DNA of 64,000 bases from Alentia gelatinosa (taxonomy: Eukaryota > Annelida > Polychaeta > Phyllodocida > Polynoidae): contig OX465583.1 in the NCBI GenBank assembly GCA_950022655.1, positions 13,601,298-13,665,297 on the forward strand, read 5' to 3'. The notes under the pieces are model-generated. The model did not search any database, had not been told where the DNA came from, and worked only from the letters and a program-made list of their open reading frames with translations. Positions within the stretch are counted from its first letter, which is position 1; each line of letters opens with the position of its first letter. A program made the translations under genes and the position numbers. This document shows, piece by piece, positions 1 to 9,782 of this stretch.

Positions 1-246
1 TTGGGAACTCGTACTCAATGCCCATGAAGAAATAATACTCAATAGAGGATTATGTCACAAATGCTAGCCAATAAGTTAATATAAAGGGTGAGATAAATTC
101 AGAAACCTATTCAAATTTACGGTCAGAGCTTGTTCCCATCTTGTTTGAACAGCTACGGAATTCACGTGGCTTCACCTTGTGAATTACTACGCTATTCAAA
201 GTCGATCGGGTACGAGCTATGACTGTAAACTTTCATAAGTTTTCTT
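1..246 (-). mobile_element. Twin-hairpin element, family A, cut by the window start
   Basis: Minus-oriented family A copy. The right module comes first (GGGAACTCGTACTCAATG, then AAGGGTGAGATAAATTC near 87-103). It is followed by the left palindrome at about 98-246, whose apex is the degraded GGCTTCACC near 170. The arms pair around that apex. No coding capacity. The right terminus lies outside the window. Confidence 0.75.
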
Positions 247-354
247 TATATTGCTTTATAAGACTTTTTTTTTACACATTTACGAAATAATATTAAGCAG
301 TGGAAATATATATATACATATAGAAGAAGACTGGGGGAGGTCAAGGAAACAATA

Positions 355-640
355 TAGAGGAAACCTTTATGGTCAGAGTTCGTATCCCATCGAGTTTGAA
401 TTGCAAAGTAATTCACAAGGTGAAGCCAGGTGAATTACTTAGCGAATTGAGATGGGATCAAGCTCTAAACCTAAACTTGAATATGTTTCTGAATTTACCT
501 CATCCCTCACATTGACTAATGGGCTGACCTTTATGACATAATCTTCAATTGAGTATTCTTTTCTAAATTCCAAATGAGCATTGGATACGAGTTCCCAATG
601 TTAAGTCTACGGGGGAAAAAAATACCAGGGGTGAGATAAA
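355..640 (+). mobile_element. Twin-hairpin element, family A
   Basis: Begins TAGAGGAAACC and ends GGGGTGAGATAA, both seen in the other family A copies. The left palindrome covers about 355-495 with apex GGTGAAGCC. The right module covers about 495-640 and contains CCAATGTTAAGTCTA. It lies head to head with the copy at 1-246, separated by about 105 bp of AT-rich sequence. Confidence 0.8.
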
Positions 641-905
641 GCTGTATAACTATCAGAGTCGCAGGAGGAGTGTCGGGGAATCAGGGCCTGTGGGCCTTCC
701 ACGTGTAAATAATTCATAGACTTAATCTCACACTGATGCTCAGGGTCATAACACACGGCCCCAGTGACATGCACGTCCGTAAGGATCAGGAGCGGTCAGC
801 CGGGCTCCAGTCAACCCTCAGGTTTTCAGCATGGAAATGAATCACTTGTCGCTGTGGATGCACATAACAGTTTCCCGGAAATCAATATAGGTGTTGCCAT
901 GCGTT
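641..905. other. No recognised feature
   Basis: Mixed-composition sequence between a family A element and the family B array. I see no open frame with splice signals, no repeat shared with the rest of the window and no RNA gene. Confidence 0.5.
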
Positions 906-910
906 GGTTA

Positions 911-1130
911 AGCCAGAGACACACCAAGCAAGAAAGGCAGCGATTTCTGGAATCGCCAACACAGAATGGGGTGTATGTGAGCTATTATTTCATATTTCAC
1001 CTGATTATTGCTCCCAAGATGCTAAATTATAGGCAGGAGATATTCCTATGAAATAATATCTCACATACACGCCAATTTTTGTTGGCGATTCCAAAGATCG
1101 CTGCCTTGACTCGCTTGGTGTGTCCCTGGT
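911..1130. mobile_element. Palindromic MITE, family B, copy 1 of a three-copy array
   Basis: Terminal inverted repeats of about 75 bp start GCCAGAGACACACCAAGC and include GGAATCGCCAACACA. They converge on a short unpaired centre containing ATGCTAAATTATAGGCAGG. The flanks are T/A-rich (TTA and ATTTA), compatible with a TA target. Noncoding: the apparent reading frames here are palindrome shadows. Confidence 0.8.
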
Positions 1131-1134
1131 ATTT

Positions 1135-1352
1135 AGCCGGAGACACACCAAGTGAGAAAGGCAGCGATTTCTGGAATCGCCAACACAAAATGGCGTGTAT
1201 GTGAGCTTTTATTTCATATTTCACCTGAATATTGCTCCCAAGATGCTAAATTATAGGCAGGAGATATTCCTATGAAATAATATCTCACATACACGCCAAT
1301 TCTTGTTGGCGATTCCAGATATCGCTGCCTTCGCTCGTTTGTGTGTCCCTGG
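1135..1352. mobile_element. Palindromic MITE, family B, copy 2
   Basis: Close relative of the copy just before it, with the same centre and the same TIR starting GCCGGAGACACACC. The two are separated only by ATTT, so this is a tandem pair and not two independent scattered insertions. Its 3' end is slightly duplicated (GTGTGTCCCTGGTGTGTCCC). Confidence 0.8.
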
Positions 1353-1364
1353 TGTGTCCCTGGT

Positions 1365-1563
1365 CAAGGCGGCGATCTCTGGAATCGCCAACACAAAATG
1401 GCGTGTATGTGAGCTAATATTTCATATTTCACCTGATTATTGTCTCTGATATGATAAATCATCGATGAGAGATATTACTATCAAATAATATCTCACATAC
1501 AGGCCATTTTGTGCTGGCGATTCCAGAGATCGCCGCCTTGACTCGCTTGGTGTGTCTCTGGTA
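1365..1563. mobile_element. Palindromic MITE, family B, copy 3, left end trimmed
   Basis: Lacks the outermost TIR bases on the left and begins CAAGGCGGCGATCTC. It keeps the full right TIR ending GGTGTGTCTCTGGTAT. Its centre has diverged from copies 1 and 2. Sharing one boundary with copy 2 suggests array growth by recombination. Confidence 0.75.
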
Positions 1564-1579
1564 TTGGTTAGGCTGTCGC

Positions 1580-2300
1580 TCGGACAAATACGGCTGGGTC
1601 CGGCCTCCTGCCCATAGAGACACATAGCAAACACATTTAAAGTGTGAACGGTGAGTGTGATTGCAGGAGTGTTGTTTTATGATAGATTCAATTGGTGGAA
1701 CAAACTAGGGTATTGAATTAACAGGTCTGGACTGTCTTAACTTCATAGTTGATAATTGTCTTGGTTTTAACTTCGAAAAAGATAAGCATATGATAGCTAG
1801 GCCTACCAATGTATTATTGTGAATCCAGTTTTGTTGATCCTATTTTATCTACGCTGTATCTAAAGCATTATTCAGGCCATGTGCATGTATGACACATTAA
1901 ATTGGAGCTGGAATACCATAGAATACGATGCAATTACTGTTATTTCCCTGGAAATAATGTATACCATTATTATAAACGTAATACACTCATACACTCAGTG
2001 ATCCAATGCTAAAGAATGCGTTGCCAGGTGTGAGTTTGGCTTCAGGCATGGCATAACCATGCAGATAAGAGGTGAAACCAGCCTGTGAAAAAAGGCATAT
2101 TGTGTCTATGGTCTAAGGACATAGCCTGTAAGTCTAGTGATAGATTGTCAGGGGAAATGTGAGAGCAGCAGAGCTCCAAGTGTTCATCCTTTGTTTATGA
2201 AGCCAGAATGAATGGAAACCATACCCCTGTAGAATAAATGGTCCCATTTACGTGAGACTAGTTGCGTATCATATTTCTAGATTTATAAACGCCAGGCATG
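1580..2300. other. No recognised feature
   Basis: AT-leaning sequence of about 700 bp with no open frame longer than background, no repeat family seen elsewhere in the window and no obvious hairpin. Confidence 0.4.
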
Positions 2301-2321
2301 AGATATCGAATGTACCGCGTG

Positions 2322-2385
2322 TGCTGATTGGCTGGCAGGCCATCAGGTGACCATGCTGATTGGCTGACAGGCCATCAGGTGACCA
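2322..2385. repeat. 32-bp tandem duplication carrying CCAAT-type motif
   Basis: Two adjacent 32-bp units (2322-2353 and 2354-2385) differ at one or two positions. Each contains TGCTGATTGGCTG, an inverted CCAAT box, and GCCATCAGGTGACC. Whether it acts as a promoter element is unknown. Confidence 0.7.
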
Positions 2386-2544
2386 TCAATATCCATTGCG
2401 GACTGCGTGGTACTTGCCCGTCATACTCTATCTCCATGTACCGGTAAATCTTTATTGATTTAGTTTATTTCAGGGTAGAACAAGCTGAGAGACATGCCAT
2501 TCTAGTGCAAATGTGCACACTCCAGCTCCAGCCTATATAATGTA

Positions 2545-2686
2545 ATATACGGAAACTGGATTATTATCTTCGTATATCAAAAATACGAGGTGAAATTATT
2601 GATCAATAATTTTACCAAGTATTTTGATGTATGAAGACAGTAAACCTGATTTCGTATTATTATTATTATTGTTATTGTTATTGTTG

Positions 2687-2750
<64 letters not shown>

Positions 2751-2930
2751 CATTATTATCATATGCCTGAAATTGACGGAATTTTACCTAGTCATGTGAT
2801 CACAAACCTCGTACGTCATCACAAACCACGTACGTCACACTGTGACGTACGACTCAAAATAGAACATGGGTAGGAGCGCGCAGTATATCTAGGACAAACG
2901 GCTACTAGTATATAATGATATTCTTTATGA
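2545..2930 (+). repeat. Interspersed repeat, family F, copy 1, with microsatellite expansion
   Basis: Matches the region at 59508-59935 over its whole length. A small palindrome (TACGGAAACTGG, then CAATAATTTTACCAAG) is followed by a T/A trinucleotide run, by CCTGAAATTGACGGAATTTT, by TCATGTGATCACA, by CGTACGTCACACTG, and by GGGTAGGAGCGCGCAGTAT. The second copy has only a few ATT units, so the run expanded here. Confidence 0.75.
2655..2760. repeat. (ATT)n microsatellite
   Basis: About 100 bp of ATT trinucleotides with a short GTT-containing stretch near the left end. It lies inside repeat F. The poly-Ile and poly-Tyr reading frames across it are artefacts. Confidence 0.95.
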
Positions 2931-4550
2931 TTCCCTTGTGCCAAATAAACCTAAAATAAAAGACAATCCCAGTATATTTTGTGCCTATCTGAAAAACTAA
3001 CAGACAGAACAGCTCCCGAGCAACTCACTGCCTTGTCTGTATGGGTCACACCATCCCGAGCTGCTCACAGAGAAGCCATAGTGCTGAGTGCATGTAAAAT
3101 TAATTGCTTCCGAGCAGAACATAACCACATTCCCATGGGAGGAATAATTAGTTGAGAGTCTGGATTTTGAGCAATTACAAATAGAATAGATTACAAAATG
3201 GATCACAGTCATTGGCAATTATGGCGATTGTCTTGTATACTAGGATAATTCCGATAAGAATCCTATTATGGATATATAGGTAAGGGCGCCGTGCTAAACT
3301 TTATTTTGAATTTTAAATTTTCTTTTCAGATGGGCATTCTTTGCCACAGGATTGTATACATACGTGTATACATTTAAGTAGCATAGGTTTTGTTATAGCT
3401 ACATTGTTGCCAAAGAGCTAGGAGACATGGTAATAAGAAAAGTGGATGGAAACATGCGCAGTATGCTGCATAACCATCCGGTCAAACCTTCTTGGAGTTT
3501 GCATGCACTAACTCTGACGCCCAGAATTATATTGATTTTCTACATGTAGCATGTGCGCAGTAAGAGTATTGCCTTTCTCAGTTCAACCATCCTTATGTTC
3601 TAGGAATTTCCCCGAGGTCCCAAATACGAAATAGACACAGAGGCAATAAATGCTTTTTCCCCAATACCTAAAACTTGCTGGTAAATTGCTGGGAGGATCG
3701 CCATAAAGGAGTGAATTACCAACCAAGGTACTACATTCCAGTAGGAGCATCTTGTTAATTTGTGAAAGAATTTCTTTTATTGATTTCATAGATGTTATAA
3801 AATAATTCACCGAGTGTTACGGAACTACGTTCGTTTCGGTTAGGAGGACATATATTGTCCAATATAGGGCACAAAGCTATTGTGCTATGGACGCGGCCAT
3901 CTTGCCCCCCAACGCCATCCAAAACACCAGGTTGCAGGACCGATTATCAATGGATTTTATCCAAAATATTTCTTTGGGCCTGCAATAGAGATTTTGGCCT
4001 TGTCCCAATATCATCTATAAATTATAACAACTGATAACAGTTGTTGCCCCCGATTACAGGGGCGCTATCAGACAATTTCCTGTCGGGTGATTGGGGAACT
4101 AGCAATCACTCTGTGCCCTATAGCACATGTTTGATATTTCTAGTTGTATCAATAAAGGAGGCATCTGGCTTCAATCCTAGAGTTGATTGGTTTTCTCGTC
4201 ACCTCAATGGTGATTGGGTGACTGATTGATCATGAGTGATTGGGTGATCACGAGGGATGAAATTAACTGCAAATCACTAGGGCTGCAATATGCTATATCC
4301 AGATGAACCCAGTGACCATTGACTGAGGTGCAGGAGAATTAAATAGCGGCTATGTTTAATTCTATCCAGAGAGTAATTGATGATCTTGATTACAGCAGGT
4401 CACTATCGTGATACGCAATGCATCATAACGGTGGTAATCCACAGAGATATCTGATTAATTGGAGGGAGATAATCTGCTGGCAATAGATTGGCAATAGATT
4501 GACTGACGGGTGAATGTTTACGAGGGATACTTCAAACTATCTCACCCCAG
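2931..4550. other. Largely unique sequence, nothing recognised
   Basis: About 1.6 kb without a supported exon. Near 3880-3915 a short motif (GGGCACAAAGCTATTGTG, then GCGGCCATCTTGCC) resembles 19195-19250 in the opposite orientation, so a small unnamed repeat may lie there. The open frame on the minus strand at 3583-3810 has no splice or composition support. Confidence 0.4.
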
Positions 4551-4552
4551 AA

Positions 4553-4640
4553 TTTTTAGAGCGTGCTTGCACGCCCTATATACATCGCCCAGGAGTGGTT
4601 ACATTGAACGTCCAGCGTGCTTCCAGAAACCGTTGTCGCT
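4553..4640 (+). repeat. Interspersed repeat, family T, copy 1
   Basis: Starts TTTAGAGCGTGCTTGCACGC, an internal 14-bp palindrome, and continues CTATATACATCGCCC. It matches segments at 62145-62260 and 63888-64000. The right part is shorter than in the other copies. Confidence 0.6.
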
Positions 4641-5240
4641 AGGGCCAGGGCACTAGTGGACTAGTGGTTTGGCTGGGTTCCGCATATATCTCCGCCGAGC
4701 CCCCTATTGGATACCCAGGGAACCAGTGTATCTGATGGTCTGCCAATCCCACAATGCAACAAAAAAAATGGAGGCGTTACCAATAATGCACCACGAAACT
4801 GCAACCCGTTACCTGGCCTATAGTCTAACTAGGCCAGGCTGCCAGGCTACGCGCAACACAGCTTCATAAACATTCCCCTACATCCGCTCCCACCATTGTT
4901 AGTATGCACGGCTCTGTAGAGTGGGCATGTTGTATGCCTCTCACGCCGGTGTTTTATTTTCAATTTGGAGGACATTCAGCCGGTACCGGGAAACATATGG
5001 TTCTGTGGTCATCGACCGAGCGGAAGCGACAGAGAATCTCCGTGCCTGTTTTGCCTGTACCACGCCTTCAGTGAACCCAGCAGCAGTGGGAATTGGCAGC
5101 GTGGTGGTGACAATCCGATTGACTAACGTTAGAAAGATGTGTAGACACATCCGACGTCAAATATAGCCACTACTATAGTGGGTGTACTGGGTGAAAGAGA
5201 TTGTCAATAAAAAAAAATATATATAAAAAAAATAAAAAAA
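4641..5240. other. No recognised feature
   Basis: Mixed sequence with overlapping short open frames on both strands (the best is 4921-5166 plus) but no start context, donor or acceptor that makes one convincing. It ends in an AT-rich A-run stretch at about 5208-5240. Confidence 0.35.
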
Positions 5241-5244
5241 TAGT

Positions 5245-6230
5245 GGGATTCACACAATGAGATTCATGTACCTTACAGAGCGTTTGTCTGAGACAAATCC
5301 TGCCGAGATTCGGTACTGGAGCACGATCTCCTCGTATGAATTGTAGGGTTCCATTTTTGCCGAAGTGGGATTCACACAGTGGGATTCATGTACCTCACAG
5401 GGTGTTTTCTGAGACAAATCCTGCTGAGATTCTGTACTCGAACATGATTTCTTCATCTAAACTATAGGGTTTCATTTCCCTGAGACATGTTTTCCCCCCT
5501 GTAATTATTAGCGACATTTCCCCCTAGAAAGGAACAAAATCGCATGAGATTTTGAGCCCTGTGAGGTACAGGAATCCCATCGTGTGAATCCCACTTTAGA
5601 CAAGTTTTTTTCCTCGTAATTGTCGGCTACAATAACCTCTAACAAGGAACAGAATCTCATGACTTTAAATGGGTTTAATATTTAGAGGGGCAATTTGGTG
5701 AGACAAATGTATTTCACACGTTCTCCCCCAATCTGTGAGTTTCAGTGGTCCCAAACTATATCTATTTACACGGGGAAGTGCTCTGAGTCGGCGAATGTGC
5801 ACCCTGTGTTCCCTGTGTAGGGATGTAGGGGAGAGACTATGTACCTGGGAAGTCTTGCCATGTAAATTGAATCCGCCATATTTACCTGGAATGGGATTCA
5901 CACGAAGAGACTCATGTACTTCACACCTTTTCTCTAGTCTCAGACAATTCTCGTTTGGTAAAAAAATTCTCATGGCTAAGTACTTTTATCAGTCTCAAGG
6001 AAAAATGGCGAATTTGATTCACATGGAGGGCACACCTGGTACATAATCTCAGACATAGTCACAGTGACCACTCACCTTGGGACTCAATTACCCTTGATGT
6101 GAAGGGTGTTACAAACATGTAATTATGCTTGCTGGGCTCCTATTGGCTAGGGCAGGTACATGGTCGCAGCAGGTCCATTTGTCTCACCAAAATGCCCCTA
6201 TAGATTTTAAACCTGTTTAAAGTCAAAATC
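5245..6230. mobile_element. Composite palindromic element, family C (long form), split by an insertion
   Basis: The left part (5245-5361) and the part resuming at 5597 together match the uninterrupted sequence beginning near 6310. Markers include GGGATTCACACAATGAG, AGACAAATCCTGC, AATTGTCGGC, ATTTAGAGGGGCAATTTG and TCACACGTTCTCCC. Inverted arms recur near 5735-6050 (CACGGGGAAGTGCTCTG, ACCTGGGAAGTCTTGCC). Noncoding: the ~100-residue frames on both strands mirror one another. Confidence 0.65.
5362..5596. mobile_element. Palindromic MITE, family C (short form), nested
   Basis: A complete 235-bp copy. It opens AAGTGGGATTCACACAGTGG, and the inverted end reads CATCGTGTGAATCCCACTT. Subterminal CCTCACAGGG pairs with CCCTGTGAGGTAC. 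Internal AAATCGCATGAGATTTTG is itself palindromic. It interrupts the long-form element, since the flanks join across it in the paralogue near 6435. Confidence 0.8.
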
Positions 6231-6745
6231 TCATGAGATTCTGTTCCTTGTTACGGGTGATTGTCGCCGACAATTGCAAGGGAAAAAAGTTGTCTCAGCA
6301 AAATGTAAAACGGGATTCACACGGTGGGATTCATGTACCTCACAGGCCGTTTGTCTGAGACAAATCCTGTTGAGATTCGGTACTGGAACACAATCTCCTC
6401 GTGTGAATGACAGGCTTTCATTTTGCTGAGACAACTTTTTTCTCTTGCAATTGTCGGCGACAATCGCCCCTAACAAGGAACAGAATCTCATGAGATTTTG
6501 ACTTTAAACAGGTTTAAAATTTAGAGGGACATTTTGGTGAGACAAAAGTATTTCACACGTTCTCCCCCAATCTGTGAGTCTCAGCGGTCTCAAATAACAC
6601 CTATTCACACGGGGAAGTACCCTGAGTCGGCGACTGTGTACCCTGTTTACCCTGTGTACCCTGTGTAGGGGTGTAGGGGAGAGACTATGTACCTGTTAAA
6701 TCTTCTCATGTGAATTGAATCCGCCATGTTCCCCTGAGACTGTAG
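6225..6745. mobile_element. Palindromic element, family C (long form), uninterrupted
   Basis: Opens with AAATCTCATGAGATTCTG and contains GGGATTCACACGGTGGG (about 6313), CCTCACAGGCC, ATTTTGCTGAGACAAC, AATTGTCGGCGACAATCGCC and CACACGTTCTCCCCC. It ends near GAATTGAATCCGCCATG. It supplies the empty-site version of the insertion at 5362-5596. Confidence 0.65.
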
Positions 6746-7090
6746 AACACCCCAATCTGTGAAACTTTGTTCCCAGTTGGAAATAGTAGCCGACTGGTGC
6801 AAAGGTGTGAAGTACACTAGTCTCAGGTCCATTTGTCCCACCGTGTGAATCCCATTTAACCCTGTCATTCACACGAGGAGATTGTGTTCCAGTACCAAAT
6901 CTCAACAGGGTTTGTCTCAGACAAACACTTTGTGAGGTACATGGATCCCACCGTGTGAATCCCATTTAAGACTGTAGAATATTCCAATCTGTGAAACTTT
7001 GTACCCAGCAGGAAATAGTAAGCGACTGGTGAAAAGGTGTGAAGTACGGCAGACTCAGGTCCATTTGTCCCTACGTATGAATCCCACTTA
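6738..7090. repeat. Tandem pair of ~122-bp units with a family C remnant between
   Basis: Units at 6738-6859 and 6967-7090 both run from GACTGTAGAA through CAATCTGTGAAACTTTG and GGAAATAGTA to CAGGTCCATTTGTCC and a GTGTGAATCCCA-type end. Between them, 6860-6966 is a C fragment (GAGGAGATTGTGTTCCAG, TGAGGTACATGG). The array looks built by duplication inside a C cluster. Confidence 0.65.
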
Positions 7091-7125
7091 AAGCCCAATG
7101 CACATCTACCAATTTTGGAACACTG
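7085..7125 (+). repeat. Terminus of a family K element
   Basis: CTTAAAGCCCAATGCACATC, then TACCAATTTTGGAAC, matches the left ends of the complete K copies at 30392 and 43276. Only the terminus is present. Confidence 0.55.
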
Positions 7126-7199
7126 ATGTTTATATGTGACCACTCTAACATTAGGCAACGTATATAGCGCGTACAAGCACGGTCTAATAAAAAAAGCAA

Positions 7200-7684
7200 T
7201 CTTATCTACGCTTCAAGCGGGTCTTATCAAGTTTTTCGTATTCGTCAGCAACCTAACGGGAAACCATGAAAAACAAACTGTCCTACGAATATCATTTTAT
7301 ATTCAATAAGATTAATCAACGTGATTTGCTATCAGGATATTGGTTGTTTATCATATTATACATTGCGAATTAGGCTGATGAACGGTTTCTGCAGCCCCTT
7401 CTCTATGTTAACACTAACATATAGCCTACTGTCAGCATTCCCGCAACGAGGAAGCAATACAGATCTAGTGATTAATGCAATCAGTACCGGCTAATTAGTA
7501 TGTATATATGTATATGCAGTCCAATCATAGCCCTACATCGCCATCTATAATAACACAAGATACTCGCGCATAGCAACTCCCATCAACACCGCATGAAGAC
7601 AAAAAGAAATATATCATTAGTTGGTTTACATGACTAAGGAATGATGTAAATCGACAGCATTCACTTCTGGATATTAAGTGGCTC
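7200..7684. other. No recognised feature
   Basis: About 480 bp of AT-rich sequence with no repeat, RNA gene or exon that I can support. Confidence 0.4.
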
Positions 7685-8035
7685 TATTAAGGCCACTCAA
7701 AAAAACATCTTGTTTCTCATCACCGCGCGCATCAGAAAAAACGATTTTAGAAGATTTTTTTTTAAAAATCTGTGAACCCTGATATATTTTTTTTTAATCT
7801 GTGAACCCTGATATAAATTATGAAAGGTATGTGTATTTAGTATCAAATTAAAGCTCCTGATGACATTAAATGTATAGCCAATAAAGATCTGGAAACCCTT
7901 CGTAAGCAGACACCCCGTGTAAGCACACACTTTGGCCTGGATCGGAGAGTGTCCGCTTATGCGGGGTTTTACTGTATGTCTGAAGCCCATTTTATGGCAC
8001 TTCAAAAGCCATCTTTAATATAGCAAAAAAAAACT
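7685..8035 (+). mobile_element. Palindrome-ended element, family U, copy 1, right end missing, with captured pogo-like end
   Basis: Begins TTAAGGCCACTCAAAAAAAC, then TTGTTTCTCATCACC. It matches 47428-47815 through CGCGCGCATCAGAAAAAACG, GTGTATTTAGTATCAAATT and AAAGATCTGGAAACC. A pogo-type end (GTCCGCTTATGCGGGG, TTTTACTGTA, about 7890-7976) sits at the same internal position in both copies. The inverted right end is not found here. Confidence 0.7.
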
Positions 8036-8042
8036 AAACTAA

Positions 8043-8217
8043 AGCAAAACCCCGCTTCTAGGACACCTCGCTTAAGGGGTCATCCCACTTAAGGGGACAA
8101 TTTACCCGGAACAGAAACTGTTATTTAGTTTATTTTAACCCCGCTTAAGGGGCATCCCGCTTCATGGGACACTTTGCTACGATCGGAGGGTGATCCCTTA
8201 AGCGGGGTTTTACTGTA
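8043..8217 (-). mobile_element. pogo/Tigger-like nonautonomous fragment
   Basis: The right end, AGCGGGGTTTTACTGTA, is the inverse of the TACAGTAAAACCCCGC terminus of this group. Internal stretches repeat AACCCCGCTTAAGGGG and GGGACACTTTGCTACG. The left end is degraded (GCAAAACCCCGC). TIRs starting CAGTA and TA target duplications are known for pogo/Tigger elements; the assignment rests on those ends. Confidence 0.7.
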
Positions 8218-8308
8218 TAACTACCAAATGCCAATACATGGGGATTATTCATGCAGTTCATGCAGCAAGGACAACCTGTATACTTTGCTATAAGTTCCTC
8301 ATAGATAC

Positions 8309-8550
8309 TGTGTTCCATTATCGAAGTCCAATAAGACAAGGCCTGTCTTTTGATAGATGGTGCGGTAGGGTTGGGGCAAATTGCTGAGGCTGCTATCTGG
8401 AGGAGGGACCAGAGACAGGTCCTCCTCCTGGGGTGCCAGGAAAGCAGAGCAGGCGCCGGGCTGGAACCCCAGCCACTTGGGGAGGGCCCGGGTCAACACA
8501 GCCGGGAGGTGCTCGCAGACGGGGGCGGGGCGCGGACACGTGTAGTGCCG
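8309..8550 (-). CDS. Possible coding exon, unknown product
   Basis: On the minus strand an open frame follows a stop at 8551-8553 and runs to a weak donor (ACA|GTATCT at 8308). The encoded segment is rich in Pro, Leu and acidic residues and includes LPKWLGFQPG and SNLPQPYRTIYQ. It contains no in-frame ATG, so it would be an internal exon or use an upstream start. The region is GC-rich and CpG-containing. A plus-strand frame (8350-8739) overlaps and cannot be excluded. I do not recognise the product. Confidence 0.22.
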
Positions 8551-8690
8551 TCAGGCGAGCTGCTCAGCCCGGGCGCCGCCCGCCTGACACGCGCACACAG
8601 ACACAGAACAAACAACGGCCCAGACTGCCTCTCCAGCGGCCGGCCCGCAACTGAGATCTGTCCGGCCGGGTTACAGGCGGGAGACAGGCT
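8500..8690 (-). promoter_or_regulatory. GC-rich island upstream of the minus-strand exon candidate
   Basis: Strong local rise in G+C and CpG, with a GC box (GGGGGCGGGGCG, 8521-8532) and GGGCGCCGCCCGCC. A CpG-island promoter is the likely role. It ends abruptly where the 31-bp minisatellite begins. There is no TATA box. Confidence 0.35.
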
Positions 8691-8897
8691 GCAGCACTTA
8701 GTAGATACAGAATACAGACTGCAGCGAGATGGCACTTAGTAGATATAAGCTGCAGCGAGATGGCACTTAGTAGATACAGGCTGCAGTGAGATGGTACTTG
8801 GTAGATACAGGCTGCAGCCTGATGGCACTTAACTAGTATATACAGGCTGCAGCCTGTTAGCTCTAAGTAGATACAGGCTGCAGTCAGGTGGCACTTA

Positions 8898-9198
8898 TCG
8901 TAAAACTGGATGAGTTTTGATCTTGGCCACCGTATGCCATGACTGGGGTTTGGCATAGTGACTTCATGAGGCGAAGCCGAGTGAAGTCCGGAGCCAAAAC
9001 TCTAGGAGTGGCGTTCAGTGTCAAAGATTAAAACGAATCAGGTTTTGATTTTATCCTACCCCATCTCTTCGTTTTTGGAATATTACGTGATAACAATTCT
9101 GTATGCCACTAGTGGCATATAAAATTCTGTATGCTAGTCAGCGTGGCATACGGAAACTCAATGTTAAGCCTATGGGATTTTATATTAGGGGTAGGATA
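8898..9198 (+). mobile_element. Twin-hairpin element, family D, inside the minisatellite
   Basis: Left palindrome: GTAAAACTGGATGAG, TTGATCTTGGCCACC, apex GAGGCGAAGCCGAG, then GCCAAAACTCTAGG and AAGATTAAAACGAATC. Right module: GATTTTATCCTACCCC, then ATGCCACTAGTGGCAT, CTCAATGTTAAGCCTATGGG and GGGGTAGGATA. Complete by comparison with 62535-62838. Confidence 0.85.
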
Positions 9199-9260
9199 CA
9201 GGCTGCAGTCAGGTGGCACTTAGTAGATACAGGCTGCAGCCTGATGGCACTTAGTGGATA

Positions 9261-9507
9261 CGTTTGAATCACATATTAATTCACAAGGCGAAGCCGCGGG
9301 AATTACGTAGCGATTCAAATGAGATGGGATCGGGCTCTGACCCTAAACTTGAATGGGTTTCTGAATTTATCTCACCCTTAGTATTGACTAATGGACTAAC
9401 ATTTGTGACATTATCCCCCATTGGATATATTTCCAAATATCTAATGGGTGTTAGATACGAGTTTCCAATGTTAAGTCTATGGAGAAAAAATATCTGGGGT
9501 GAGATAA
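9261..9507 (+). mobile_element. Twin-hairpin element, family A, left arm truncated
   Basis: Starts inside the left palindrome at CGTTTGAATCACATATTAAT, with apex CAAGGCGAAGCCGCGG. The complete right module ends CTGGGGTGAGATAA. It has exactly the same truncation point as the next copy at 9535, and both abut GGATA/AGATA of the minisatellite unit. Confidence 0.85.
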
Positions 9508-9534
9508 AGGCTGCAGCCTGGGTCTTAGTAGATA

Positions 9535-9782
9535 CGTTTGAATCACATATTAATTCACAAGGCGAAGCTGCGGGAATTACATAGTGATTCAAACAAGATG
9601 GGATGGAGCTCTGACCCTAAACTTGAATGGTTTCTGAATCTATCTCACCCTTAACATTGACTAATGGGCTAACATTTGTGACATAATCCCCCATCGGATA
9701 TTTTTCCTAAATATCTAATGGGCGTTAGATACGAGTTCTCAATGTTAATTCTATGGAGAAAAAATACCAGGGGTGAGATAAA
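9535..9782 (+). mobile_element. Twin-hairpin element, family A, duplicate of the preceding copy
   Basis: Identical left truncation (CGTTTGAATCAC) and similar length, with scattered substitutions (apex GGCGAAGCTG). The shared breakpoint within a tandem array implies that one interrupted minisatellite unit was duplicated, rather than two independent insertions. Confidence 0.85.

Noticed and set aside
4921..5166. Overlapping plus and minus frames of 70-80 residues
   Set aside because: Both strands open without composition or splice evidence.
6738..7090. CRISPR-like array of repeats and spacers
   Set aside because: Repeat length (about 122 bp), palindromic transposon content and eukaryotic context do not fit CRISPR.
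5665..7176. Several ~100-residue frames on both strands
   Set aside because: All are shadows of the family C palindromes, which produce mirrored frames.
8309..8550. Assigning the exon-like stretch to a ciliary WD-repeat protein because of its LPQPYR motif
   Set aside because: The match is a few residues from memory and cannot be verified, so no name or symbol was given.
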